From the NCBI GenBank assembly GCA_963205275.1, contig CAUJIH010000078.1:1-43365 (forward strand): DNA of 43,365 nt, written 5' to 3'. The position numbers and the translations under genes are program-made. The notes below the pieces were generated by a model. It saw only the letters and a program-made list of their open reading frames with translations. It ran no database searches and had not been told where the DNA came from. Of this stretch, positions 15,855 to 28,272 are shown one piece after another (the first letter of the stretch is position 1; every line of letters begins with the position of its first letter). This DNA comes from Verrucomicrobiota bacterium (GTDB taxonomy: Bacteria; Verrucomicrobiota; Verrucomicrobiia; Verrucomicrobiales; DEV007).

Positions 15855-17060
15855 GTGAAAGTTCGCCTTCTCCTCTCATCGATCTGTTTAGTCTTCCTCC
15901 TGATTAGTTGTCGAGAGACATCGGAAAGCTCTCCGACGGATCAATCGAAAACGCAGGATCAATCCTCACAACTGTCCGACTGGCCACTCTTCCGGGGTGA
16001 TCCCGAGATGCAGGGGCGCAGCCGAGAGAATCTGGCACCGCCGCTCACCCTAGCGTGGAAGTTTGAGACGCCGCAGGAAGAAGGGAAACGTCGTCCCCCG
16101 ATCGAGGCGTCGCCTGTGATTGCTGGCGGACGTGTCTTCGTTGGCAGTCAGGATGGGAATTTCTACGCACTGGATCTGAAATCCGGCGCACAAACGTGGA
16201 GTTTTCGCGCCTCCGGCCCGATCATCGCTCCAGCGGCTGTCGATGGGGATCGGGTGTTTTTTGGCGATACCTATGGGACGATTTACGCTCTCTCCACTGC
16301 GGACGGGAAGGAACTATGGCACTTTGCATCGGAGGGTAAAATCGAGGGCGGGGTGAATTTTCTGAAGGAGGGGAACTCCACCCGAATTTTCATCGGGAGC
16401 CATGACTCCAATCTATACTGCCTAGATGCGGACACCGGAGCAGAAAAGTGGAAACAGGAGACGGGGAACTACGTAGTCGCTACACCATCGCTCGTGCGCA
16501 GTCAGGAAGGGATCATCGACATCGTCTTCGGCGGCTGTGATGGAATGCTGCACGTCATCCCCGCCGGAGATGTTCCGGAGGGAATGAGGGAGAATCGAGA
16601 GATCGAAATCGGTGCCTATGTGGCGAACACTTCGGCAGTGGCTGACGGAATTTGCTACGTGGCCCATAACGGAGGAGAGGTCATGGCCATCCGGATCGCG
16701 ACGGGCGAGACTCTTTGGACGACGAAAACCGGCGTAGAATACACCGCCTCGCCTGCCCTCGACGAAACTCTACTCTACGTGGCCGGACCAGACAAGAAGT
16801 TGGTAGCCTATCGCCGCGACACAGGACAGGAGGTGTGGAGCCTCGTTACACCTCGCGCCTTGTCGAGTTCCCCCATCATCTGTGGAGAAACCCTGTGGCA
16901 GTGTGGGATGGACGGACGGATTTACGCAATCCGAGTCACTGATGGAAGCGAAGAATGGAAGTACGAACTTGGGGCAAAAATCAAATCTTCTCCGGCGGCA
17001 TCGCGGGAGTTCCTCGTCGTTTGCGGAGAGGATGGCATCGTGTATGGTTTCAGAAAATGA
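15855..17060 (+). CDS. PQQ-repeat beta-propeller lipoprotein (BamB-like)
   Basis: From GTG 15855 the protein is about 401 residues and starts with a textbook lipoprotein signal (VKVRLLLSSICLVFLLISC, lipobox LISC, Cys19). Upstream ATGs at 15741 and 15753 would add a Phe/Lys-rich stretch that hides the signal, so I prefer the GTG. The mature part is a chain of PQQ/WD-like blades with repeated G..YALD..TG...W.F patterns, such as NFYALDLKSGAQTWSF, TIYALSTADGKELWHF, NLYCLDADTGAEKWKQ and RIYAIRVTDGSEEWKY. These form a propeller like that of BamB. No quinoprotein catalytic residues or CxxCH are visible, so a scaffold or outer-membrane assembly role is more likely than dehydrogenase activity. Confidence 0.85.
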   Translation: MKVRLLLSSICLVFLLISCRETSESSPTDQSKTQDQSSQLSDWPLFRGDPEMQGRSRENLAPPLTLAWKFETPQEEGKRRPPIEASPVIAGGRVFVGSQDGNFYALDLKSGAQTWSFRASGPIIAPAAVDGDRVFFGDTYGTIYALSTADGKELWHFASEGKIEGGVNFLKEGNSTRIFIGSHDSNLYCLDADTGAEKWKQETGNYVVATPSLVRSQEGIIDIVFGGCDGMLHVIPAGDVPEGMRENREIEIGAYVANTSAVADGICYVAHNGGEVMAIRIATGETLWTTKTGVEYTASPALDETLLYVAGPDKKLVAYRRDTGQEVWSLVTPRALSSSPIICGETLWQCGMDGRIYAIRVTDGSEEWKYELGAKIKSSPAASREFLVVCGEDGIVYGFRK

Positions 17061-17109
17061 AAGGCTCTCCACACAGGGAGAAGCCTTTCCCTCTGTGGAC
17101 AGAATTTTG

Positions 17110-18498
17110 ATGAGCTCTACCGAAAAAACTTCCTCGCCCCAATCACATCAACATCTCGGAGTCATCGAGAAACTTCAGGTTCCTCTGAAACCAGACACAA
17201 TCGAGCAGACAGAGGTCGGAAACTATTTCGTGGCGAATTATCCTCCCTTTTCCTTCTGGAAGGAAGAACATGTAGGCGCAGTTTTCGACAGGCTGGCCTC
17301 ACCCCCGCCTCCATCAACTCCACTGGGAGTCTATTTTCATATCCCGTTCTGTCGAAAGCGCTGTCACTTCTGCTACTTCCGGGTATACACCGATAAAAAC
17401 GCGGCTCAAATCAATGCCTATCTGGATGAGGGGATTCGTGAATACGAACTCTATGCTCGATCTCCGTATCTGGCAGGCCGGAAGCCGCAGTTCGTCTATT
17501 TCGGCGGGGGGACTCCGAGCTACTTATCCATCGAGCAACTCCAGAGTCTGACCAGCCGGATGAAGGCTTGCTTTCCTTGGGACGAGGCGGAGGAAGTCGC
17601 ATTCGAAGCCGAACCAGGGACGCTGACAGAAAAGAAACTGGAAGCGCTACGAGAGGTCGGAGTAACACGGCTGAGTCTCGGGATCGAGAGCTTTGACGAT
17701 CACCTGTTGGAGGTCAATGGCCGGGCGCATCGCTCAAAGGAGGCATTCCGTGCGATCAGTTTCGCTCAAACCCTCGGTTTCGATCAGCTCAATATCGATC
17801 TGATCGCAGGAATGATGGACGAGACTCCGGAAAACTGGGAGCGGACTGTCCACACGGCGATCGAGCAGAATCCTGACTGTGTGACGATCTATCAGATGGA
17901 GATTCCATATAACACGACGATCTATCGCGAAATGAAAGACGTGGGGCAGGTCTCTGCTCCCGTCGCCGACTGGCCGACGAAGCGGGCGTGGGTGTCTTGG
18001 GCATTTAGCGAGTTCGAAAAAGCCGGTTACACAGTCAACAGCGCCTACACAGTGGTGAAAAATCCAGAAAAGACGCGCTTCGTATATCGAGATAGTCTAT
18101 GGGCCGGAGCGGATTTGCTATCTGCGGGAGTCGCCAGTTTCGGTCACTTCGGCGGCATCCACTATCAAAATCTAGCCGATCTCGGTCCCTACATAATGGA
18201 GATGAATCGAGGCGCCTATCCCATTTCGAGGGCTTATCCCACGACTGAAGAAGAGCGATTCGTTCGCGAGTTCGTCCTGCAGATTAAGCTGGGATACATC
18301 AGTCGACAGTATTTCATCAACAAATACAAGCTAGATCCGGTGGAACGCTTTCCCGATCATCTGAACGATCTGATCCATCGAGGATTCTTCTCCATCGACG
18401 GAGACTTGATCCGAGTCTCGCGGGAGGGACTGCTTCAGATCGACTGGTTCCTGCCCGGCTTCTTCTTACCACAGCATCGGAATGCGCGTTACACCTAA
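17110..18498 (+). CDS. HemN/HemW-like radical SAM protein
   Basis: About 462 residues from ATG 17110; earlier in-frame ATGs overlap the PQQ gene and add no domain. The 4Fe-4S/SAM cluster motif is C81-x3-C85-x2-C88 (PFCRKRCHFCYF). It is followed by YFGGGTPSYLS (SAM binding, about 130-140), RLSLGIESFDDHLLEVNGRAHR and the DLIAGMMDETPENW segment of the coproporphyrinogen oxidase/HemW superfamily. A HemN C-terminal-like domain ends the protein. It is longer than typical HemW (about 380). A 70-residue N-terminal region without clear homology and its tight coupling to a chorismate-lyase-like gene suggest a specialised enzyme rather than housekeeping heme synthesis. The substrate is unknown. Confidence 0.82.
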   Translation: MSSTEKTSSPQSHQHLGVIEKLQVPLKPDTIEQTEVGNYFVANYPPFSFWKEEHVGAVFDRLASPPPPSTPLGVYFHIPFCRKRCHFCYFRVYTDKNAAQINAYLDEGIREYELYARSPYLAGRKPQFVYFGGGTPSYLSIEQLQSLTSRMKACFPWDEAEEVAFEAEPGTLTEKKLEALREVGVTRLSLGIESFDDHLLEVNGRAHRSKEAFRAISFAQTLGFDQLNIDLIAGMMDETPENWERTVHTAIEQNPDCVTIYQMEIPYNTTIYREMKDVGQVSAPVADWPTKRAWVSWAFSEFEKAGYTVNSAYTVVKNPEKTRFVYRDSLWAGADLLSAGVASFGHFGGIHYQNLADLGPYIMEMNRGAYPISRAYPTTEEERFVREFVLQIKLGYISRQYFINKYKLDPVERFPDHLNDLIHRGFFSIDGDLIRVSREGLLQIDWFLPGFFLPQHRNARYT

Positions 18499-19087
18499 TC
18501 TCGAACAAGCGGATGCAGAGCTGTACTCGGCGCTCGCTTGGCTGATGCCGCTGCATTATTTCTATGAGAGGCGAAACCTCGCTCTCCCGAATTTCCACTT
18601 TCTGGGAGGAACTGAAGTCCCGGAGCCTTATCGCAGTTTGCTGGTTCATACGAACGATATGACGCCCACCCTGACCGCATTTCATCGATCACCGCTCAGC
18701 CTAGAGGCTCAGGAGCATGAGTCCAGCGAGCATTTCGAGATGCGCCTAGTAACACTGCATTCCCAGCTTTCGAACCAGCCTGTGGAGTTCGGAGCCATCG
18801 CAATTCAACTGGAGAGCTTTCCCGCAGGGATGGCTCACGAAGTCACGGATCGGCACAAGCCTCTGGGGGGCCTACTGGCGGAATTTCACGTCAGCCACCA
18901 CGGTGCTCCAGTCGCCTACTTTTCCGTCCCGGCAGACGAACTGATCGCCTCGGCACTGAACCAGAAAGTAGGCGACGTTCTCTACGGACGATGCAATCAG
19001 CTTCACGATGACGCTGGGATCGTCTTCGCCGACATCGTAGAGATCCTGCCTCGCGTTATAGAATCAGAGAACACGGCGCAAGATTAA
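18482..19087 (+). CDS. Chorismate pyruvate-lyase-like protein
   Basis: This 201-residue cytoplasmic protein overlaps the radical SAM gene by 17 bp, so the two are almost surely co-translated. The pattern LLVHTNDMTPTLTAFH near residue 60, then VEFGAIAIQLESFP, a central RHKPLGGLL, and a C-terminal VGDVLYGRCNQLHDDAGIVFADIVEILP resembles UbiC/DUF98-type chorismate lyase-like proteins, which release pyruvate from chorismate to give hydroxybenzoate. The resemblance is from remembered family patterns and the active-site arginines cannot be placed with certainty. An aromatic acid made here might feed a pathway using the radical SAM partner, but that is inference. Confidence 0.58.
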   Translation: MRVTPNLEQADAELYSALAWLMPLHYFYERRNLALPNFHFLGGTEVPEPYRSLLVHTNDMTPTLTAFHRSPLSLEAQEHESSEHFEMRLVTLHSQLSNQPVEFGAIAIQLESFPAGMAHEVTDRHKPLGGLLAEFHVSHHGAPVAYFSVPADELIASALNQKVGDVLYGRCNQLHDDAGIVFADIVEILPRVIESENTAQD

Positions 19088-19167
19088 ATTTGCATGGATT
19101 CGGAAGGAGCGGATTCTCTCGCTGCACCCACTGCTTTTGTCAGAAAGAGAGCGTCAAACTGTCTGTC

Positions 19168-22100
19168 ATGCCGTCCATTGTGCTTCACATCCTTTTCGGA
19201 GTCACCCTAGGACTCTGCTTTCAGGGACGAACGAACGCTGAGGAGGAAAAAAAAGAATCGCTGCCGACTCCGGCTCCTACACCCGCCCCCCTCCGTATTT
19301 TGCTCGTATCTGGAGGAGCTGCGCACGATTATCCGATGCGTGCAAAAATTCTCGCTGCTGGAATACGCGAGAGATTGTCGCGCAGTGTTCAGTGGTCGCT
19401 TCATCTCGGTGGATTGGGGCACAGTGACGAGGGAACAATCCTGTTTCCCTCAGCCAACTGGGCCACAGAAGCAGACCTAGTGATTCACGACTACTGCTTT
19501 CCACTGACAAAGGACGCGGCCTGCGTTGATCGAGTAATCGCTCCACATCTCGCCGGAGTTCCTGCCGTAATCCTTCACGCATCGACGCTCTCTTTTTCCA
19601 CCGACAGTCGATGGCTGGATTTTATCGGTGCCCAGGTTCGCTCTCTCGGGCAGGAGGACGAAATTACGGCCTTCGGAGTGAAAGCTGCTCCCCTGCCCTT
19701 TCCCTGCCCTTTCCCAAAGAAGTTCAGATTGGAGGAAACCTACCGTCTCACGATGCAGAAGCCTGGGATCGAGGTTTTCGCTGATACCACAGATACGGAC
19801 GAATCCGAAAAACATCGTCGTCCTCTGATTTGGTCACATCGCTACGGCCCCAAGGAATCGAAAGTGTTCGTGACGACCTTGGGAAATTCGCTGACGACAC
19901 TAGCCGATCCTTGGTTTCTCGATCTGGTCGCACAGGGAATTTTATGGGCAGTGAACGATTCGTCACAGACTTCCTTTGTCAAAATCCCTCCGAACAAGTC
20001 GCTTTCCAAGCTCGGCGTTTCGATTCCGAAAGAACCGATTCCCTCTCTCGGACCGAACCTGATGCTCGGTGCTGCACTCACAATATCCACATGGCAAGAT
20101 CGGAGTGGGCTCAAAGAAGGCTCTTCAGACAATGCCTCGTTGGCTGTCGATGGAGATCCCAATACGGTTTGGATTCCGGCGACTCACGGTCCTAAGATTC
20201 TTCTGGCAAAACTCACCACTACGTCTTCGACTGCCTCCGCCGCTCTATCGTGGGGAGACGCCGCACCGAAGGATTTTCTTCTCGAAGGATCCGCAGATGG
20301 ACTGACCTGGACTCATCTGGCGGATACGCACTCCACGAAGGCGACTGAGGATCAGGTCTACATCTCCCGATTTGCTCCGATTCCGATCCGATTCCTTCGC
20401 CTCTCCATACCTGTGGGAGGCTCTTGGAGACTCAGGGAAATCGCGATCTATCGCTCTGAGGACGAAATTCCATCTGCCATTTCAGCGAGAGATCAGACGA
20501 AAGTCTCACTCCACACCGCCGCCTGTCAGGGAGTGGGGCAGATGATCCGACTACGAACAGGTTGGCATCTAGCAGCAATGGTCCCTCTTCCGAACGATGT
20601 AATCAGAATCATGCAAATCGTCCCGACGGCTTCGTCCGACGCTCTGCTCCTGCTACACTTCCGCGATCAGAACGATACTCAAAAGACGGTTGGGCGGGTC
20701 TATCGCATCAATCCGAGTCTACAGGACGAACTGGCTCCCCTCCTCTATCGAGACAAGCTCGCTACGGATGCACGAATCGCTTGGGACGGTGAGCGTCTTT
20801 ATACATTATCCGCCAAGGAACTGGATGGATTCAGGGCAATCTTGTCCAAAGCAGCGAAGAACTCAGTTCCGCACGCAAAGCTCTCCGACTTGCGCCTCGG
20901 TGACGACGGTTTGCTTCATGCCTGGATGGACACTCCCGGTTCAGGAGCAGATCAATCCACGGATGAAGTGTCCGCAACGGCTGAAGACGAGGCTTTCGGA
21001 GAAGCTGACGGCATAGTGAAAATCGAACGCGATGGGAATGCCTTCTGGCTGGTGTTGGAGGATTCAGGACATTTCTACCTAGCCCTGCTTCTACACGAAC
21101 CACTCTCGAAAATCGATGGAACTGATTGGCAAAAGGTTCCCGACGAAGAACTCGCCTCATGGATAGAAAAGGCGCAAAGGCCATCCATTCGTCGCGAAGC
21201 CGTCGCTCAAATCCTGCGGCGCAAGCTCGATCCCTCTCCGATCTTAAAATCCGCGCTCTTGGGAGAACATTCCGACTCTCTACATACCTCCGTCATCGCC
21301 CTCGCCGATGGGCTGGAAGGTGAGCAAAGACTCCGCTGGCTCCGCCGCTTTTTTCAATCGCCGAATCTCAAACTACAGATTCCCGCGATGACCGCTCTAG
21401 CCAGAGTTCCCGGCATCGGAGATGAATTCACCCTGCCCGAGCTCAAGGCAGAGGAAGCGCCTGAACTGAACATCGCCGTTCTCAACATATTGCGAGATCA
21501 TGATGCCGTATCTTCTGCTTTTCAGGATTCTGCGATGCTTTTTTCCACAAATTCAAACCCTGCTTTAGCTAAGGCAGCTCAGCGCTATCTACTCGCGACG
21601 CAATCTTGGGAGACCTTGTTTCACGCCCTAGATACTGCGGAGAGCGCATCGCATCGGCAGATCTTTCTCGCCCTCTTCGCAGAGAGCCGCGATCCCGGCG
21701 TGGTACACGAATTGATAGATCGTCTGAATCGAGCCACCGACCCTACTCTTCGAGGTGAAATCCTCGGGACACTGGTTCACCTGTGGGGTACCAAAGATCA
21801 AAACGGGAATCGATGGAGCGAGTCTGAGCGTATTGATCGGATCGTTCAGAACTCACTGAAGACACTACGGATTGATCGTGGACTTCTGTTGCGTCGAATG
21901 ATGGCGCAGCAGATGCGGCTCTCGGACCAAGGCACTCTCATCGCACTGGCGAAGGATGACATGGATCTAGAACCCCTCGTCATTTCGCTCCTCGGTCAAA
22001 TGAAGTCCAAGCTCGCTGAATCGACGGTGCAGTGGCTGGGTGAACTTCACACCGATCCGGAAAGGGATGATCAACTGCGCAGCCACGCGGGCCTGTTGCT

Positions 22101-22557
22101 GGGAGTCAACCCGACAGAACCCCCATCACTCACTCCGCCCATGACACAGAGTAAGGTAATGCGAGGACGCCATCTTTTCCAAACGCTGGGATGCGCTGTC
22201 TGCCACGACATTCACGGAGAGAGCGAGACATTCCCCCCGAGTTCCTCATCACGATCCGACGAGGCTTTCTCGCAAAACCTTAGCAAATGGCTGACAGACA
22301 ATCACAGTCCGCAGTCTTTTGTGCGTCGCCGCTTTGAAGATAAAAACGGTCGGATCAGAATCGGCTGGGAAAGACCGGGGAAGGGCGACATATCACACTT
22401 CATTGATCGTGCGGGCAATACCTTCGCCCTCACAAAATCTGAGATTGCCTGTTCCTGGCCTGCAGACGATATTCTGCCAGACTGCTCCTCAGGGAAATCC
22501 CTCGGTGAGGATGACTTCCAGACTCTGATCGATTATGTGACCTCGATGTTGCGATGA
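19168..22557 (+). CDS. Giant exported ThuA / F5-8 type C / helical-repeat protein with CxxCH heme motif
   Basis: About 1,129 residues from ATG 19168 (signal peptide MPSIVLHILFGVTLGLCFQG); an in-frame TTG at 19090 is less likely. Domains in order: a ThuA-like glutamine-amidotransferase-fold domain (about 35-270; RILLVSGGAAHDYP at the start and the closing W.DP.F..L...GILWAV); a discoidin/F5-8 type C carbohydrate-binding-like domain (about 285-430); a beta-rich region (about 435-660); HEAT-like helical repeats (about 670-970); and a C-terminal cytochrome-c-like domain with C1009-AV-C1012-H1013. Such mosaics are typical of Verrucomicrobiota and Planctomycetota and are thought to act in periplasmic sugar oxidation, but no activity can be assigned. 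The last 4 bases overlap the next gene. Confidence 0.82.
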   Translation: MPSIVLHILFGVTLGLCFQGRTNAEEEKKESLPTPAPTPAPLRILLVSGGAAHDYPMRAKILAAGIRERLSRSVQWSLHLGGLGHSDEGTILFPSANWATEADLVIHDYCFPLTKDAACVDRVIAPHLAGVPAVILHASTLSFSTDSRWLDFIGAQVRSLGQEDEITAFGVKAAPLPFPCPFPKKFRLEETYRLTMQKPGIEVFADTTDTDESEKHRRPLIWSHRYGPKESKVFVTTLGNSLTTLADPWFLDLVAQGILWAVNDSSQTSFVKIPPNKSLSKLGVSIPKEPIPSLGPNLMLGAALTISTWQDRSGLKEGSSDNASLAVDGDPNTVWIPATHGPKILLAKLTTTSSTASAALSWGDAAPKDFLLEGSADGLTWTHLADTHSTKATEDQVYISRFAPIPIRFLRLSIPVGGSWRLREIAIYRSEDEIPSAISARDQTKVSLHTAACQGVGQMIRLRTGWHLAAMVPLPNDVIRIMQIVPTASSDALLLLHFRDQNDTQKTVGRVYRINPSLQDELAPLLYRDKLATDARIAWDGERLYTLSAKELDGFRAILSKAAKNSVPHAKLSDLRLGDDGLLHAWMDTPGSGADQSTDEVSATAEDEAFGEADGIVKIERDGNAFWLVLEDSGHFYLALLLHEPLSKIDGTDWQKVPDEELASWIEKAQRPSIRREAVAQILRRKLDPSPILKSALLGEHSDSLHTSVIALADGLEGEQRLRWLRRFFQSPNLKLQIPAMTALARVPGIGDEFTLPELKAEEAPELNIAVLNILRDHDAVSSAFQDSAMLFSTNSNPALAKAAQRYLLATQSWETLFHALDTAESASHRQIFLALFAESRDPGVVHELIDRLNRATDPTLRGEILGTLVHLWGTKDQNGNRWSESERIDRIVQNSLKTLRIDRGLLLRRMMAQQMRLSDQGTLIALAKDDMDLEPLVISLLGQMKSKLAESTVQWLGELHTDPERDDQLRSHAGLLLGVNPTEPPSLTPPMTQSKVMRGRHLFQTLGCAVCHDIHGESETFPPSSSSRSDEAFSQNLSKWLTDNHSPQSFVRRRFEDKNGRIRIGWERPGKGDISHFIDRAGNTFALTKSEIACSWPADDILPDCSSGKSLGEDDFQTLIDYVTSMLR

Positions 22558-23828
22558 AATTATCGTATCCCTCGATCTCATCAGCGTTTCCAGCGCTGTG
22601 TTTGTTTTTCCTCGCTTCGCTCAGCCTCAATTCCTGCGCCCTTCGCACCGGAACGAAAATTCCCGCATCCTCGGACGAGAATCTCTCCACCTTTTACCGT
22701 CGGACGATTCAACTCGAGAAGACACCTGTTTCTTCACCCAAGATATACGATGGTGGCACTGAAATTCGACAAGCGATGATGGAGCTGATTCACTCAGCGA
22801 AGAAACAAATCCTCGTCGGCACTTTTCTCCTGACCGATGGCCCCTTCTCCCGTCAGCTTTTGGATGCCCTGGCAGAGAAATCGGCTTCGGGAGTGGAAGT
22901 TCGCGTCATCGGGGATGCTTCCTCACGTTTCGTCATGGAAACACAAGCATTTTCGTATCTGAAGGAGCGAGGTGTCTCTGTCGCAGAGTTTCATCCCTAT
23001 TGGGGAAAAACCCTACTCCGGGCCTTCGAACGTGATCATCGAAAATATTGGATCATCGACGGACGCACAGTCCTCCTCGGTGGGGCGAATCTCAGCGACT
23101 CCAGCCTGATGGATTCGGAGAAAGGGGGCAATCTCGACTTCATGGTCGAATTCGACTCTCCACTGGCAGCACAACACCTGCGTGAATCCTTTGTTCGAAC
23201 TTGGCACGAGAGCAAAATCTTCGGAGATGAGCAAGTCAGCCCTCAGACCTTTCCTAACTCTAAAATTCGCGATGAAAAAATCGGATTCTGGATCTTTAAT
23301 CAGGATGATATCAAGCGGCAGCCTCCTTTCGGGCTGGCAATGGTGGATGGTCTATGTGCCAGCGCCCGTCGATCCGTTTGGCTAGTCGAACCCTACACCT
23401 TCACCAACGAAGGAATCCTAGAACGTATCCGCACCCTGTCCGCACGCGGAGTGGATGTCCACCTCATTCTCTCAGCCCGGACTCGTGATCCTCGCTTTCG
23501 CTATGCTTCTCTGTATGGAGTTCGCGATTTGCAGAAGGCTGGTGCTAAAGTCTGGATGTACGAGTCCGAGACTACCCCTCTCCATTATAAATGTGCACTG
23601 GTCGATGATCGGATGGCCTTCATCGGATCATCCAACATCAACTACCGCTCCTTCCATCTTTCGCGCGAGTTAAATGTCGTATTCGATGATCCGGCCAGCG
23701 TCGGAGCCGTGCGAAAAGTGATCGAATCTCTACGCCCACAATGTCGGGAAATTAGCGATCAGGAGGCACAAACGTATCGCAAGCTTCCCTTCGCTCTGTG
23801 GTGGCTGATCATGCAGGCAGCAGGGTGA
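22554..23828 (+). CDS. Phospholipase D / cardiolipin synthase-like lipoprotein
   Basis: The 424-residue protein has a lipoprotein signal (SLNSC, Cys28) and two PLD domains with intact HKD motifs. The first is H162-R-K164-x4-D169 (HRKYWIIDG followed by LLGGANLSD). The second is HYKCALVDD followed by AFIGSSNINYRS. Enzymes of this type transfer phosphatidyl groups (cardiolipin synthase) or hydrolyse phosphodiesters. Lipid anchoring in place of the usual N-terminal membrane helices of ClsA suggests action in the periplasm. It is coupled by an ATGA overlap to the giant ThuA-domain gene, an unexpected partner. Alternative: a PLD-type nuclease. Confidence 0.87.
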   Translation: MKLSYPSISSAFPALCLFFLASLSLNSCALRTGTKIPASSDENLSTFYRRTIQLEKTPVSSPKIYDGGTEIRQAMMELIHSAKKQILVGTFLLTDGPFSRQLLDALAEKSASGVEVRVIGDASSRFVMETQAFSYLKERGVSVAEFHPYWGKTLLRAFERDHRKYWIIDGRTVLLGGANLSDSSLMDSEKGGNLDFMVEFDSPLAAQHLRESFVRTWHESKIFGDEQVSPQTFPNSKIRDEKIGFWIFNQDDIKRQPPFGLAMVDGLCASARRSVWLVEPYTFTNEGILERIRTLSARGVDVHLILSARTRDPRFRYASLYGVRDLQKAGAKVWMYESETTPLHYKCALVDDRMAFIGSSNINYRSFHLSRELNVVFDDPASVGAVRKVIESLRPQCREISDQEAQTYRKLPFALWWLIMQAAG

Positions 23829-23953
23829 GATGGTCAAGGGAGTCTCCATAGCGACGCATCTCGTTTCTTTTCCCTAATTCGTCAGCGCTCGCATTGCGGT
23901 AAAGGCATCAATCGCTCATCGACTTGTGAGAATGGTGCGTCCCTCTTCTCCAC

Positions 23954-23987
23954 AAAAAAACCGAGCGCACCTTTCGATGCGCCCGGT
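23954..23987 (-). terminator. intrinsic terminator of the dnaK-groES-groEL cluster
   Basis: Read on the minus strand, ACCGGGCGCA and TGCGCTCGGT form a ten-base-pair stem (one G-U) with an eight-base loop, followed at once by seven T residues. It lies 38 bases beyond the groEL stop codon and is a standard Rho-independent terminator. Confidence 0.9.
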
Positions 23988-24024
23988 CTCGAATTTGCTT
24001 TTTATCCGAAAGCTCGGGATGCTC

Positions 24025-25689
<1,665 letters not shown>

Positions 25690-25699
25690 TTAGTTGTTC

Positions 25700-25723
25700 G
25701 CTGCTGTAGATGTTCTCAGCAGC
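25700..25723 (-). other. hairpin in the groES-groEL spacer
   Basis: GCTGCTG and CAGCAGC form a perfect seven-base-pair stem with a ten-base loop in the 75-bp gap between the two genes. There is no adjoining T-run. It could set the ratio of GroEL to GroES by partial attenuation or by protecting one side of a cut mRNA; this is inference. Confidence 0.5.
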
Positions 25724-25734
25724 CAATTTCAGTT

Positions 25735-26028
25735 TCAGGAAAGAATTCCAAGGATATCGCCTTCGCTGACGATGACGCATTCTTCACCGTTGACTTTGAC
25801 CTCAGTTCCTCCGTACTTGGAAATCAGAACCTTGTCTCCGACCTTCACGGAGAATTCGATGATCTTTCCTTCATCGTTCTTCCCGTTTCCGAGTGCGAGC
25901 ACTTCTGCCTCCTGTGGCTTTTCCTTCGCTGTGTCGGGGAGAAAGATTCCGCCTTCAGATTTTTGTTCGGATGCCTCAATGCGCTTCACGAGCACGCGAG
26001 TCCCTAGTGGTGTGATTTGATTTGCCAT
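25735..26028 (-). CDS. groES: Co-chaperonin GroES (10 kDa)
   Basis: The 97-residue lid protein of GroEL. The start [19 protein letters not shown] at 26028 fits family length; an upstream extension to 26172 runs into the dnaK end and is not coding. Marks are P-LG-RVLVKR at the start, the mobile loop [20 protein letters not shown] (about 28-47) that contacts GroEL, and the closing [16 protein letters not shown]. It lies 112 bp downstream of dnaK. No CIRCE (HrcA) inverted repeat is seen before it. Confidence 0.97.
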   Translation of the reverse strand: MANQITPLGTRVLVKRIEASEQKSEGGIFLPDTAKEKPQEAEVLALGNGKNDEGKIIEFSVKVGDKVLISKYGGTEVKVNGEECVIVSEGDILGILS

Positions 26029-26140
26029 TATTCGATGGGGTTTGTTTTTGCTTTTTTGTTGGGTTAAAAGATTCCGAGAATCGTTGGTTACGCTATCGGA
26101 ACCAAAAGTTTTTGTTTGAGATGTTTGTAAAAAAATTAAA

Positions 26141-28054
<1,914 letters not shown>

Positions 28055-28138
28055 GGAAAATAAAATGTATTTGGGGGTTGGGGGATAAAATGAAGTCCCT
28101 AGAGGACTCCCTGATGATTTCTCTTTACCCTTTTAAGT

Positions 28139-28155
28139 AGCAACCTTCGTGCCAA
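28139..28155 (-). promoter_or_regulatory. sigma-54 (RpoN) promoter upstream of dnaK
   Basis: On the minus strand the sequence TTGGCACGAAGGTTGCT has the -24 element TGGCACG, a four-base gap and the -12 element TTGCT. Flanking bases also agree with the published consensus (purine at -28, pyrimidine before TGG, T three bases after TTGCW), so every constrained position matches. The predicted start of transcription is near 28128, giving a leader of about 74 bases to the dnaK ATG. No good sigma-70-type or CIRCE element is visible in the same spacer. Confidence 0.82.
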
Positions 28156-28272
28156 CTTTTAACCTAATGATCCATTATGCTAACTATGAAATTGTTATGA
28201 GTTTTCATTCACTTACTTCCCTCTCATTTAGCACAATTAGATAGAGACAAATAGTCTCGACCTTATGGTTAT

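Noticed and set aside
23204..23222. TTGGCACG as a second sigma-54 promoter
   Set aside because: It lies inside the PLD gene and lacks TTGC at the right distance.
26029..26140. CIRCE element or sigma-32-type promoter before groES
   Set aside because: No TTAGCACTC-N9-GAGTGCTAA repeat or convincing heat-shock -35/-10 pair in the spacer; only a weak five-base hairpin at 26070-26082.
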